Source: Circinella minor
Lineage: Eukaryota; Mucoromycota; Mucoromycetes; Mucorales; Lichtheimiaceae
DNA length: 18,553 nucleotides
Assembly: GCA_016758965.1 (NCBI GenBank)
Contig: JAEPRB010000476.1
Span: 1-18,553 of the forward strand
Direction: 5' to 3'
Part shown: positions 10,401 through 18,553 of the stretch, piece after piece
Layout of the letters: every line of letters begins with the position of its first letter
Position numbering within the stretch: position 1 is the stretch's first letter
Notes under the pieces: generated by a model
The model's input: only the letters and a program-made list of their open reading frames with translations
Told to the model about the DNA's origin: nothing
Databases searched by the model: none
Program-made: the position numbers and the translations under genes

Positions 10401-11407
10401 GGATGATCCTCCAAGCTTTGCCATATGCTTTGGTACTTTAAAGGAATGGTCACCTTTAAGAATAATCCCACTAAGTATAGCCAACTCTTTATCCATCAGT
10501 GGTTGTAATTGATCGATAAGTGCTGTATACACGAGACGTAAGTATCCAGTTGAAGGTACATAACCTGCATATCCTTCTGGATCTTTAAAGCTCGAAAAAC
10601 GTTTGTATATTATTGGGTTACTACCATGAGGGATATCATGAAAGGTCGGATATTGTTGGCGATGTACAAGTGAGTTTAGGTATTGTAAATGGAGTCTGGA
10701 ATGTCTTAGTGTATGGACTTCTCTTAAAGCTTGTTGTAACCAATGAATACCCATGCCATTCTGCATAACTGTACGTAGCAGATCACCAAGGTGTTTGGAT
10801 ACAGCACTTCGATGAGTTAAATATACTGGAAATTCGGCTTGAAGATGCAATGGTAATTGTTCCAGAATTCGATTGTCATGCGCATTTAAACTAGTCTTAC
10901 AACTTTGATTGGTGCATCGATACCTTGAAGACATGATGTAGAAGCAACTAAAGGAAGAAGTATATTAGCTTTTAATTAATCAAAAAATCTAAATTAAAAG
11001 CATTACCTATCAATGTCTACAACTCGACAGGCACGTGGATTGGTATTAAATCCTTTGCTGTTTAGTTTTTGTCTACAATCAGGACACTTTAGCACTGTAA
11101 TAACTAAACGATGAGGTGACCAAAGAAAAACACGAGGATAATATAATTTTTTAGGATCGGCAGGCCCAGAGTATAATGCAAAATATGGAGATGGTGGTTC
11201 AATCCAAAAGGTATTATGCTTTTGATCATATTCTTGTGGTCCTTGCTTGCCATCCTTAACTATGCGGTTTTGTAACTTCTCAAAATACTCAGTGAGAATT
11301 GGCGCCTCTACATAATTAATACTATCATCCTCTACTGTTTTATCATCTTCCGCTTCACTGCTACTATTATCATCATCGTCACATTGGGGCATATCTTCCA
11401 CTTCCAT
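7458..11407 (-). pseudogene. DUF6729-like / DDE-like / DEDDy 3'-5' exonuclease protein, broken
   Basis: Exons 11407-11007, 10947-8433 and 8338 onward join in frame (introns 59 and 94 nt, GT-AG). The last exon is cut by the MULE and resumes at 2666. Approximate order by residue: an acidic N-terminus (1-40); a DUF6729-like region (60-190) with RVFLWSPHRLV, CPDC, the paired Cys of YRCTNQSC and LTHRSAVS; and an RNase-H-like stretch (295-385) with KGDHSFKVPKHM and LFFTDN, spaced like the first two acids of DDE transposases. A DEDDy 3'-5' exonuclease of the WRN/PF01612 type follows, with FDCEW (D456, E458), GDLKKL (D516) and YAALD (Y586, D590), all catalytic residues kept. Conserved blocks LKDIFHLMDII, SDPPGIPLYFEM, RCSRGTNSLEG and LADYRLRHNID come next, then a Pro/Ser-rich tail. 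Four in-frame TGAs break exon 2, at 10026-10028, 9816-9818, 9726-9728 and 8679-8681; CGA or TGG origins fit each. The exonuclease call is firm, DUF6729 is from memory, and the DDE reading is inference. Domain order and decay suggest a transposon-type gene rather than a housekeeping one. Confidence 0.8.
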
Positions 11408-11634
11408 GTTTCACGACAAAGTACCAATGGTAAAAGTACTATCATAAACTGTCACCTCGGACTATATTAGAAGTATAAAATAGGTTAGGTTTTTATACAC
11501 TAAGCTTTTAATTTGCATAACTTGAAATTTTCGCCCAAAAAGAGCTGGGACTGAAAAAAAAATGAAAGTTGGGGGGAGCAAAAAGTTATGACGTGTAAGC
11601 TAAGAAGTAGATTAGTAAGGCTAACTTTTTTTCC

Positions 11635-11662
11635 TTTTTTTTTTTTTTTTTTTTTTTTTTTT
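11635..11662. repeat. 28-nt T homopolymer
   Basis: An uninterrupted run of 28 T residues, preceded by TTTTTTTCC. On the minus strand this is a long A run, which could be the trace of a poly(A) tail from a retroposed sequence or simple slippage. No retroelement body is visible next to it. Confidence 0.8.
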
Positions 11663-11955
11663 CTTTTCATCCTTTATACAAAGGTATAAATAATTAATTG
11701 GGATTATAGATTAAAGGTATGGTAAAAAAAACTTTATGTGTAATTGAGAGAAGAAATAATTTTATTTTTGAAATTAGCAGATTATTCCGTGTAAAAAACA
11801 ATTAAAAAAAACTTATAGATTATATATATATATATATAGCTTTTACTTCAGTAGAAAGGGATTCTTTTGGTAATCAAACCATGGTTGAATAACACAGGCA
11901 GTAAAGTAAACTTTTGTTTTTGCAGTAGAGTGTAAGAAAAATAGGGTTCTTAGTA

Positions 11956-12060
11956 GACCGATCCGGATCGGATTTTCGGAAATCCGGATTGTCCATGGAT
12001 TAGAGAATTGCAATCCGAATCCGTTTCGTAAAAATCTGGATTGAATCCGTAATCCGTAAT
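11956..12060. repeat. cluster of ATCCG/CGGAT inverted motifs
   Basis: About ten copies of AATCCG or its complement CGGATT lie within roughly 105 bp in both orientations, including ATCCGGATCGGAT and AATCCGGATT. Dense short inverted motifs of this type are common just inside the ends of hAT transposons, where the BED finger binds. The cluster lies about 590 bp beyond the stop of the neighbouring hAT gene. I could not pair it with a matching terminus and target-site duplication on the other side. Confidence 0.4.
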
Positions 12061-12256
12061 GCAAAAGAATCAATTAGATGAAAATTTAGGCTATATAGTA
12101 GATGTCACAGTATTTTTTCATGAGAGAAGGTATTTTACAAGATTGTGTATGGTAGTCGTTTGAGATCGTTTAAGAAAAGTAACACATTGGTAACAGAGGT
12201 GCATTGTTTTTAGATGATTTTATTATTTTGGTTTGAAAAACATAATAGGAAATAAA

Positions 12257-12515
12257 TAAGTTATAATAAAAAAAGAATTGTAGTAAAAAAAGAATTATAG
12301 TAAAAAAAGAATTGTAGTAATAAAAGAATTGTAGTAATAAAAAGTTATAGTGGGAAAATGGGTTCTAGTAGAAAAGAAGTTATAATGGGAAAAAAGAAGT
12401 TATCATGGGAAAAGAAAGTTATAGTTGAAAAAAAAATATAGTAGAAAAAAAAAGTTATAGTGATAAAAAGTTTATAGTGAAAAAAAGGTATAGTGGTGCA
12501 GAAAAAAAAAGTACA
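12257..12515. repeat. degenerate ~18-bp minisatellite
   Basis: Roughly fourteen tandem copies of a 16-20 bp unit close to GTTATAGTGRAAAAAAA follow each other with drifting length and substitutions. The left copies read GAATTGTAGTAAAAAAA and the right ones GTTATAGTGAAAAAAAG. Strand asymmetry is strong: almost no C on the plus strand. No coding potential. Confidence 0.75.
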
Positions 12516-12647
12516 AATAAGTTTTGATATTTTGTGTGGTAGAAATACAACATGACGTGGATTTTTTTTTTCATGGGGGCGAGTAGTAAATTTCTGGTAT
12601 GCTGAAAAAAAAAGAGGTATATTTTTTTATTTTTATTTTTCTCAACA

Positions 12648-14979
12648 CTATGATAACCTCATTGTTCTACTACCATCTGAAATCTTATCATTCTCGCCAA
12701 AGAATCGAGACCACGAATCCACCAGCACCCTTGTATGCAACTTTTCACTACCAAGACGGTTACGTTCAGGTGATAAAAAATGTTTGGCTCTTGAAAAAAC
12801 CCATTCAGAACTTGCTGATGAAGCAGCGATTGCCAAGTATGTTCATGCCATAGCTTTCAATTGCGGTCAATCGTTTACTTCACCACGCCAATAATCGAGG
12901 ACAATCGTGTTACTGTGACCACTAGTTGGATCATCCAAGGTATATGCATTAATATATCGTGCCAGTTGGTCGGCTCTACCTGGTCTTCTTTGAATAAGCG
13001 CATCAGGATCATAGGCTTGTTGGACTGGAACGAATGCTGGTTTATACTTATCCCATGTCGTGTTAACAAGTTCAATTGCTTCACTACGATATTCATCCCA
13101 ATTTTCAGTTTCCCACCATTCATACTTTAATCGTGGATCCATGGCAGTTGCAACAGCATAGACGTGACTAGTAGCCTTGCAATAGTAACCTTGTAGCTTG
13201 ACCCATCCAACATTAGCAGCTGCTGACAACTCTGGCCAATTCTATTAATTCAGACACACACACATACACAATATGAAAGTAAGTATAATGATTATATGAG
13301 ATATGCGCTGTGTAAATATTATGTTAACTCTTTTTTTCACTTATTTTTTTTACTTACATCGTTCCATGCCTCTATGTGGGCTTCCAGTACATTGAGGAGA
13401 CGATTGTATGCTGTTATCACCAGGTTCATTGTTGGATATGATTCACCAGATATCAACGGGGTTAGTCTGGCGAACTCAAACAACAACTCGCTAATTTTCT
13501 AGAGACATTGTCATTCGTCGTCAGTTAATTCGAACTTTTGCAGCTCGGGAATTCCACGGAGAGTTCTATTGTACGCTTGCTTTACCACCAAAGCGCGTGC
13601 AATCATATAATATGTCGAATTCCATCTTGTTGGGGTGTCTAATATTAGCTCACGAGATTCTATGATTCTTACAGGTTGGCTTGATTCTCCTTCAGTATAC
13701 TCATTATCAATCATCTGGTCCACATGATTTTTTTCCTTGAAAGAGTCACGATATTTTTTCAACCGTTGTGGAGATGCTCGGATGGTGACAATCCCCTTTC
13801 GTAATTTTTGCAGGATTTTACCTGGTATACAAAAAAAAAAGAAAAAAAAGAAAAAGGTCAGTTGGTGCTTGATTTGATTTTATGTTATTATATCTCTTAT
13901 ATTTTGTATACTTTTTTTTTTACTTATTTAACCTCTTTTTATTTTTATTTTTTATTTTTTATATAATTACCTGCGCTACCTGACCCTATCATATTATCAC
14001 CTCGATCATCCAACATATCTTCTTCGCTATCTCTGGCTTCTGCTTTCAAACCATCCCGAAGAATATCTTGAGCGGCCAGGTTTATGATATGAGCAATAGA
14101 CGGGATTCTGTTTTCTTTGCTATCAAAAACATCGCTTCCAAGCTCCAGTTCGAGTTCAGTGGCTATGGTTTCCATATTTGATGCGTTATCAGCTGTTAGG
14201 AAAAATGAGTTTTCTTGAAGATTCCAATGCTCAAGAACACGGATAAATGCGGCAGCGATGTTGGCACCAGTATGTGATCCTTCCAACAATTTAAGGCCCA
14301 ACACAATAGAATTTTGTTTCCAAGATTCGTCGATCCAATGTGCCGTCATACCAAGGAAAGGAACGCGCGATTCACTTGTCCATGCATCAACTGTATATGA
14401 GAATGACGGGATATCCATGAACAGCTTATGAATACGATCTTCGTAACCACGATAAACCCTCAATATGTCGATAGGAATGGTGCTATCACTTGGAAGTTTG
14501 ACATGGGCAAGAGAAGGCGCAATTTGTGCCATGTTTAACACTGCTTGGAAATGTGGATTTTCGGCAATAGTGTATAGCAAGTATGCTGTGGTAATAAATA
14601 ATGCAAGCTTGTCACGGAATAATTGTTGATCGAAACGTTGTGGAACAAGTGGATTAGGAGCCAAGAAACGATCTAAACCTTGGGAAGGGAATGGTGTGTC
14701 CTTGGATGATTGTTCGTTGATACTGTGTTTGATTAAATGATTTTTTAAACCTATAGTTGTACCCTTTGGATCCTTAAAACGTTTTTTACAACTTGATTGT
14801 TGACATGTATAAAACTTGATTCCCTGGCGCATCTCAGTATCATACCATTGATACAACCAATGTTTTGCCCTCTTGTTACTTTGAATCAATTGAGTTTGAT
14901 TAGCCTGGCTAGTATCACTTTCAGCACTATCCATCTTGCCATCGGTTGACATATATGACATACTATGACTAATCGACAT
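12648..14979 (-). pseudogene. hAT-family transposase with BED finger, decayed
   Basis: Three exons join in frame: 14979-13971, 13821-13358 and 13241-12648, 688 codons before TAG; the introns are 149 and 116 nt, GT-AG. A BED-type zinc finger lies at residues 59-85 (C59, C64, H81, H85). The hAT catalytic core shows TVDAWTS (D198) and TADNASNM (D264), then SIAHIINLAAQ, where the usual Cys before AH is Ser. Further on come the typical TPTRWNSTYYMI block, AMDPRLKY, LDYWRGE and the C-terminal hATC dimerisation signature LAIAASSASSEWVFS with RNRL. Four stops break it: TGA at 13511-13513 (Trp fits), TAG at 13499-13501 (Gln fits), TGA at 12867-12869 and TGA at 12843-12845 (Arg fits in the conserved MAR-x-YLAI). 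Each is one transition away from sense. I found no clear terminal repeats or 8-bp duplication, so the element's ends are unresolved. Confidence 0.88.
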
Positions 14980-15299
14980 GAAACTACCTTGTCTAGAAAT
15001 ATGGTAAGTATATAATTTATTACCGTTTTATTTAATCTTTCTTTGAATGATCCTTTTTATAAATTTTCCCTCATATTTTCACCTACACAGTACGGTTTCG
15101 CCGGTTTTTAAATAAATAATAATCTTATAAAAATTGCAGTTCGAGAACCATAAACCGATAACCGCTGGTGAACCGGTAAACTGGTCTTAAAAAATTATCC
15201 AATAGAAGCAGAATTGTACCTTTTAACCTTACTACTATTGTTTACAGCTTTTACGCACATTTTTATTTTATTTTTATTTTTATTTCTTCACCAAACATT
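14980..15299. other. divergent intergenic region between hAT and HMG-like genes
   Basis: The two flanking genes are transcribed away from each other, so their promoters should lie here, possibly within or beside the CGGTT motif cluster. The stretch 15260-15299 is very T rich and directly precedes the plus-strand start (ACCAAACATTATG), as is usual for fungal leaders. No gene is visible. Confidence 0.5.
15088..15188. repeat. cluster of CGGTT/AACCG inverted motifs
   Basis: The left part contains TACGGTTTCGCCGGTTTTT. About 40 bp further on comes a run of AACC/ACCG motifs (AAACCGATAACCGC, then GAACCGGTAAACTGGT) that are partly its inverted complement. It lies about 110 bp upstream of the hAT start, a suitable place for the 5' subterminal region of that element. 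Its motif (CCGGTT) differs from the ATCCG motif on the other side of the hAT, so a common origin is doubtful. Confidence 0.4.
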
Positions 15300-17033
15300 A
15301 TGAGCCATCAAATCAATGCTCCTCAACAAGTGCCCACTAATTCACACTTTTCAATTAATGTTACAGAGGTATTAGTCTAATTATTGATAAAAATAGTAAT
15401 TTATTGCCATGACAAATCCCAAATGTTTTTGTTGAAGCTAATCAGTAATAAAATATCATATCAGTCTCTTGAAAACGTTTCTACTCCTTCTGTCTCTGTC
15501 TCTGCTACTTCTTCGGGATCTTTGGAAAAAGATTTCGAAGAGTTTGTTAGTGCCATGACACTAAAGTATGGCATCACAAAAAAAGCAGTAGTTGAACGGT
15601 GTGGCTGCAAAACAGCCATGTTTTGGAAATCTTGTCATGGTCACAACAGGTGGAACCAGTTTGTCAGCGAGACTGTTAAAGGTAGTACTTATATTGAATT
15701 ATTGAAAATGTATTGCCGATTAACTGTTACATTTATTTAGATGACAATGATAGAACTGGGGAAATGGAGTCTAGTGGTGACAGTAATGACAATGGGAACA
15801 GCAACCGTATGTATTCTCACTTTATATGATTTATAACTGTATAATATTATTTAGTTTATACCCATAGAAGTTTAATTTAATATACCTTAGGCTCCATCAA
15901 CTTTCCTGATATGGACGCTATTTCAGCCAACTGGAAGGCTCTCTCTGAAGAAGAGAAACAGCTTTACGCAAGTAGAGTTCAGTCTTATAACAAGAGAAAC
16001 CTTTTGGAAGGATTTTTGAACAAGGACGACATTGCCGAATGAGTAGCTGTAACAGAAGAATGTCTTAACTCTATGCAACTACAAGTTAACTTTCTTAGTA
16101 GACGTTGCGGTATTGACTCGTTCGTTGTCTTTGGATCTGAAATGGCGTTCAATCCGCTGCAACAAACCACCAGGATTGGAACCAGTAAGCTCTAATTTAG
16201 ATATATGGAATCAATTTGATAAACGTAGTGGGCAATCTTTGATATTATATGGTTTATGTAGAATGCGGGTTTGCCTTTTTGCAGCTTCTAGATCAACCTG
16301 AAACAGCACAAAACGGAGGCAATGAGTTTTTAAGACGAATGAGACAAGGACAAGGACTTCACCAGAAGTTCAAATTCTTCTTACAAGCATCAGGTTCTGG
16401 TAAATATGTACTAATTTTCATGTTACTTCTTAGTGCTAAGAATTTTAGTTACTAAATTATGGACATTTAAACAGGGCTTATAACTTCTTCTGGTAGTACA
16501 CCTAGTGCTCCAATGGCCATGAGGGTGGGATCGGATGGAAACAACACGCCATACAGATCCTCTGCTATTCCAAGATACAATCCTGATAATGGTAAATAGA
16601 ATTGGATTAAAATGGGATAATGTCATTTAGTTGGAATTAAACTGTTAATGTTTTTCGATTATGCTTATATAAAAAAGAAGCAACTTACGTCTAAGAAGCT
16701 CATCTGCAAAGAAGTTACTAATCTTCTACGTAAGTTTATATTAACTTGAAATATTGGATGCATACATGATAATCATTAACATTAACATTAATGTTAGGAA
16801 AAGCACTTCCACCACACCGCAGAACAGATACCATGAAAATTAGTTGGACTGAGCTTGCTGAAGATCAAGATGAAGACGTGAGATTGTGTGGATGGCTGGT
16901 CGGTGTTCCAGTCAAAGATCCTTCCGGCAACCGAAAAAAAGGATTGAAGCCTTACACTCCCAGTGAAATGGATTTAATTTTAAAAGCACTTGCAAGGAAA
17001 GATATTAGATTCGAACATAAGCGTGATCTATAA
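15300..17033 (+). pseudogene. HMG-box-like fungal gene, ~8 exons, one in-frame stop
   Basis: Exons 15300-15368, 15465-15681, 15741-15806, 15891-16184, 16262-16399, 16475-16591, 16631-16729 and 16798-17033 keep one frame through GT-AG introns, giving about 411 codons and ending in TAA. The start is the ATG of MSHQINAPQQ. Residues 86-89 (WNQF) and 132-143 (WKALSEEEKQLY) match the beginning and end of an HMG-box, with an acidic low-complexity insert between. A helical block follows (EECLNSMQLQVNFLSRRCGI), then CGFAFLQLLDQPE, a Ser/Pro/Asn-rich linker and a charged C-terminal domain (ISWTELAEDQDED, RLCGWLVGVPVKD). The layout recalls expanded fungal HMG-like families associated with mobile DNA; that is a memory-based comparison. 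One TGA at 16040-16042 interrupts exon 4 (TGG or CGA origin). Intron 6 as drawn is only 39 nt. An alternative acceptor at 16677 would shift the frame, so exon 7's left edge is uncertain. Confidence 0.6.
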
Positions 17034-17915
17034 CAACAATGATTATTTTTATTTTTATTCTATTTTCCTTTTTTTTTAATTATGTATAATACGTGTGCCT
17101 ACTGAGTCATTGCTATTATAGGTGAGATGCCCATACGTGACAAGAGTCCATATCCGTATAGGAAGACAAACGATGATAAACATCACAGTTTACATGTCTT
17201 TATCCTTGGATCATAATATCCTATAGGTGCCAATAGTTATAATACATGGATCATGGTTAAGTTTCTGTACATAATGTTTGTGATGATCTAACTGTATATC
17301 TTCTCTAATAACGTATTATATAATTTTTCTGTGACAGTATAGAAATATATAGGTATCGTGGTGGTATGTAGTTGCTGAACTTAGTAAAACGATTATTACT
17401 TGTACTATAATATGCGTTTATAGTTGGATATTATGCTTAGTTAAAAATACATTTAACTAATAAAATACGTAAGTATATTTTTTCTGTAATTTTTTATATG
17501 AACTTTATTTTGGCATACTGCATTTCAATTATCGCGTCTGCTATATGTCATGGCTTGAACAAAAGGCCATCATCATACAGTATTTATTTCAAGTAACTAC
17601 TATCCTATTTATAAACAATGGTTCTAAAAGAGGTTAAAAAATATTTCAGATGAAATACACTATCTTTATAGTTTGTCACTGATCTTATAAGTTAATATAT
17701 GATGAAATGGACTCAAAGGTGTGATGGTAAAACATTCTTTTTTTGTGAGAAATATTATGTAAATACATTTTCATGGATGAACTGATATGCCAAGTATAAA
17801 AAATTATCGAAATTCTATTTCATTTGTGGTCTCATTATAGCATGAACTATTACTATTTTATAAAGTTCGTGTAATGATCTTCTTTCTGGTTTAAACGGTA
17901 GGTTGGCTTCCTTTT
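17034..17915. other. AT-rich DNA, no gene seen
   Basis: This is the downstream flank of the HMG-like gene. No open frame with credible codon use, no splice-linked series of frames and no RNA gene were found on either strand. A T-rich stretch just after 17040 could include that gene's polyadenylation region. Confidence 0.5.
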
Positions 17916-18386
17916 GATGACTTAATGATTTGGAACGTTATTCGTGACTAAAAGGATATTAGATCGAAATATCACTATTTATTTCAGTGACATGGATCGA
18001 TCCTTGTGACGGATTTGATAGTGGGTCGACTTTGTTTTTATTTTTTATATGAGGACTCCCCATTTTTTTTAATAAGTATTCTTCTTTTTTAATAAAATAG
18101 ACAATGGATTAACTTATTATTGCTGTTCTGATGATTTTGAATGCTATTTGTGACTAAAAGAATATTGGATCAAAATATCACTATTCATTTCGGTGACGTG
18201 GATCGATCCTCGTGATGGATTTGACAGTGGATCGACTTTACTTTTATTTTTTGTATGTGGTTTCCTTTTTTTTCTAATAACTACTCTTCTCTGTTAATAA
18301 AATAGGCAATGGATTAATTTATTATTGCTGTTTTGGTGATTTTGAATGTTATTTGTGACTAAAAGAATATTGGATCGAAATACCAT
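17916..18386. repeat. ~205-bp tandem repeat, about 2.3 copies
   Basis: The marker GTGACTAAAAG recurs at about 17944, 18150 and 18355, spacings of 206 and 205 bp. Copies 1 and 2 align throughout, sharing the 10-bp palindrome GGATCGATCC, the GGATTTGA block, a T-rich tract and TAATAAAATAG. Copy 3 stops matching after GGATCGAAATA. Differences between copies are again mostly transitions (GACATGG versus GACGTGG, CTTGTGACGG versus CTCGTGATGG). It is a short satellite-like array or the remnant of a repeated subterminal region. No coding potential. Confidence 0.8.
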
Positions 18387-18404
18387 CTAATAAATATTTA
18401 TTTT

Positions 18405-18551
18405 TTAAAAATTTTTGATGGCCTCTTGAGCCTTGTAGGTAAACAAGTTACTTTTATGGTAAAAGTAGCTTCTAGCAACCACATCTTGAACGATGGAACC
18501 CAATGCCAACACAAGAGATCGTTTATTATAGATCTGCTGTGCCACCCACTC
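18405..18551 (-). CDS. C-terminal end of an unrecognised protein, runs off the window
   Basis: On the minus strand one frame is open from the window edge to TAA at 18405-18407, 48 residues, with balanced composition unlike the AT-driven shadow frames nearby. Visible stretches are EWVAQQIYNKRSLVLALGSI and YKAQEAIKNF at the very end. Two features make it plausible as a last exon: G+C is higher here than in the flanking satellite, and the composition drops to A/T-only sequence immediately after the stop. The family cannot be named from this much, and the rest lies outside the window. Confidence 0.4.
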   Translation of the reverse strand, partial: EWVAQQIYNKRSLVLALGSIVQDVVARSYFYHKSNLFTYKAQEAIKNF

Positions 18552-18553
18552 GA

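Larger units (their letters stand above)
11408..12647. other. low-complexity spacer between two decayed transposon-type genes
   Basis: No gene is supported here. The left part (11408-11520) is the upstream flank of the exonuclease-type gene, whose ATG at 11407 is the first start in frame. It is followed by a homopolymer T run (11635-11662), a short TA run (11821-11838), a cluster of ATCCG/CGGAT motifs, an AT-rich stretch and a minisatellite. The right part is the downstream flank of the hAT gene. The minus-strand open frame at 11843-12073 is a translation of the ATCCG cluster and is not credible. Confidence 0.55.

Noticed and set aside
11520..11590. Possible second MULE-like terminus (GTTGGGGGGAGC and ATAACTT dyad)
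   Set aside because: The resemblance to the 2677 terminus is limited to a G run and a short ATAACTT inverted match; there is no partner repeat or duplication.
11843..12073. Minus-strand 76-codon frame
   Set aside because: It is a translation of the ATCCG motif cluster; repeated motifs give apparent Ile/Arg/Asn periodicity without a protein family.
11956..15188. Calling a complete hAT element with terminal repeats
   Set aside because: The two flanking motif clusters are not inverted copies of each other and no 8-bp duplication was found, so only the transposase is annotated.
590..17033. Reassignment of TGA to a sense codon
   Set aside because: TGA positions require different residues (Arg at some, Trp at others) and TAG and TAA interruptions also occur, so C-to-T and G-to-A mutation explains the data better. 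Not fully excluded without intact genes.
1..18553. tRNA, rRNA or CRISPR arrays
   Set aside because: No cloverleaf-compatible segment, rRNA core sequence or regularly spaced repeat-spacer pattern was seen; the only tandem arrays are the minisatellite and the ~205-bp repeat.

Overview
The window looks like a eukaryotic, strongly AT-rich, transposon-dense fungal locus. It has short GT-AG introns (most 59-149 nt) with visible TACTAAC/CTAAC-type branch sites. Its protein families (FAR1/MULE-type transposase, BED-finger hAT transposase, a DUF6729-like/3'-5' exonuclease protein, an HMG-like gene) suggest an early-diverging fungus, probably Mucoromycota; that placement is an inference from family resemblance. 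There is no sign of bacterial operons, tRNA, rRNA or CRISPR. Every sizeable gene carries at least one in-frame stop, so this is a graveyard of elements rather than a set of working genes.

Layout, left to right. 1-589: a GC-rich palindromic patch, then AT-rich DNA with one imperfect direct repeat. 590-1465 (minus): the four-exon 3' part of an unrecognised, decayed gene. 1466-2433: AT-rich spacer with a 20-bp perfect palindrome, a strong GC hairpin and a repeated 27-mer. 2434-11407 (minus): a large decayed gene encoding, in order, a DUF6729-like zinc domain, a DDE-like RNase-H-type segment, a DEDDy 3'-5' exonuclease, conserved C-terminal blocks and a Cys-rich tail. This gene is split near its 3' end by a complete Mutator-like element (2677-7447). 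The element has ~943-bp terminal inverted repeats, a 10-bp target-site duplication and its own four-exon transposase (3884-6249, minus). 11408-12647: low-complexity spacer with a 28-nt T run, a cluster of ATCCG/CGGAT motifs and an ~18-bp minisatellite. 12648-14979 (minus): a three-exon hAT transposase with four in-frame stops. 14980-15299: divergent intergenic region with a CGGTT/AACCG cluster. 15300-17033 (plus): an approximately eight-exon HMG-box-like gene with one in-frame stop. 17034-18404: AT-rich DNA with a ~205-bp tandem repeat. 18405-18551 (minus): the end of an open frame that runs off the window.

Relations. The MULE inserted into the exonuclease gene after that gene was established: the TSD splits its last exon. 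The exonuclease gene, the MULE, the hAT, the HMG-like gene and the left fragment all show the same decay. Their in-frame stops (twelve TGA, two TAG, one TAA) are each explained by one C-to-T or G-to-A transition, typically CGA to TGA, TGG to TGA or CAG/CAA to TAG/TAA. The two MULE TIR copies also differ almost only by transitions, many at former CpG sites. Together this points to cytosine-methylation-driven or RIP-like silencing of the whole cluster.
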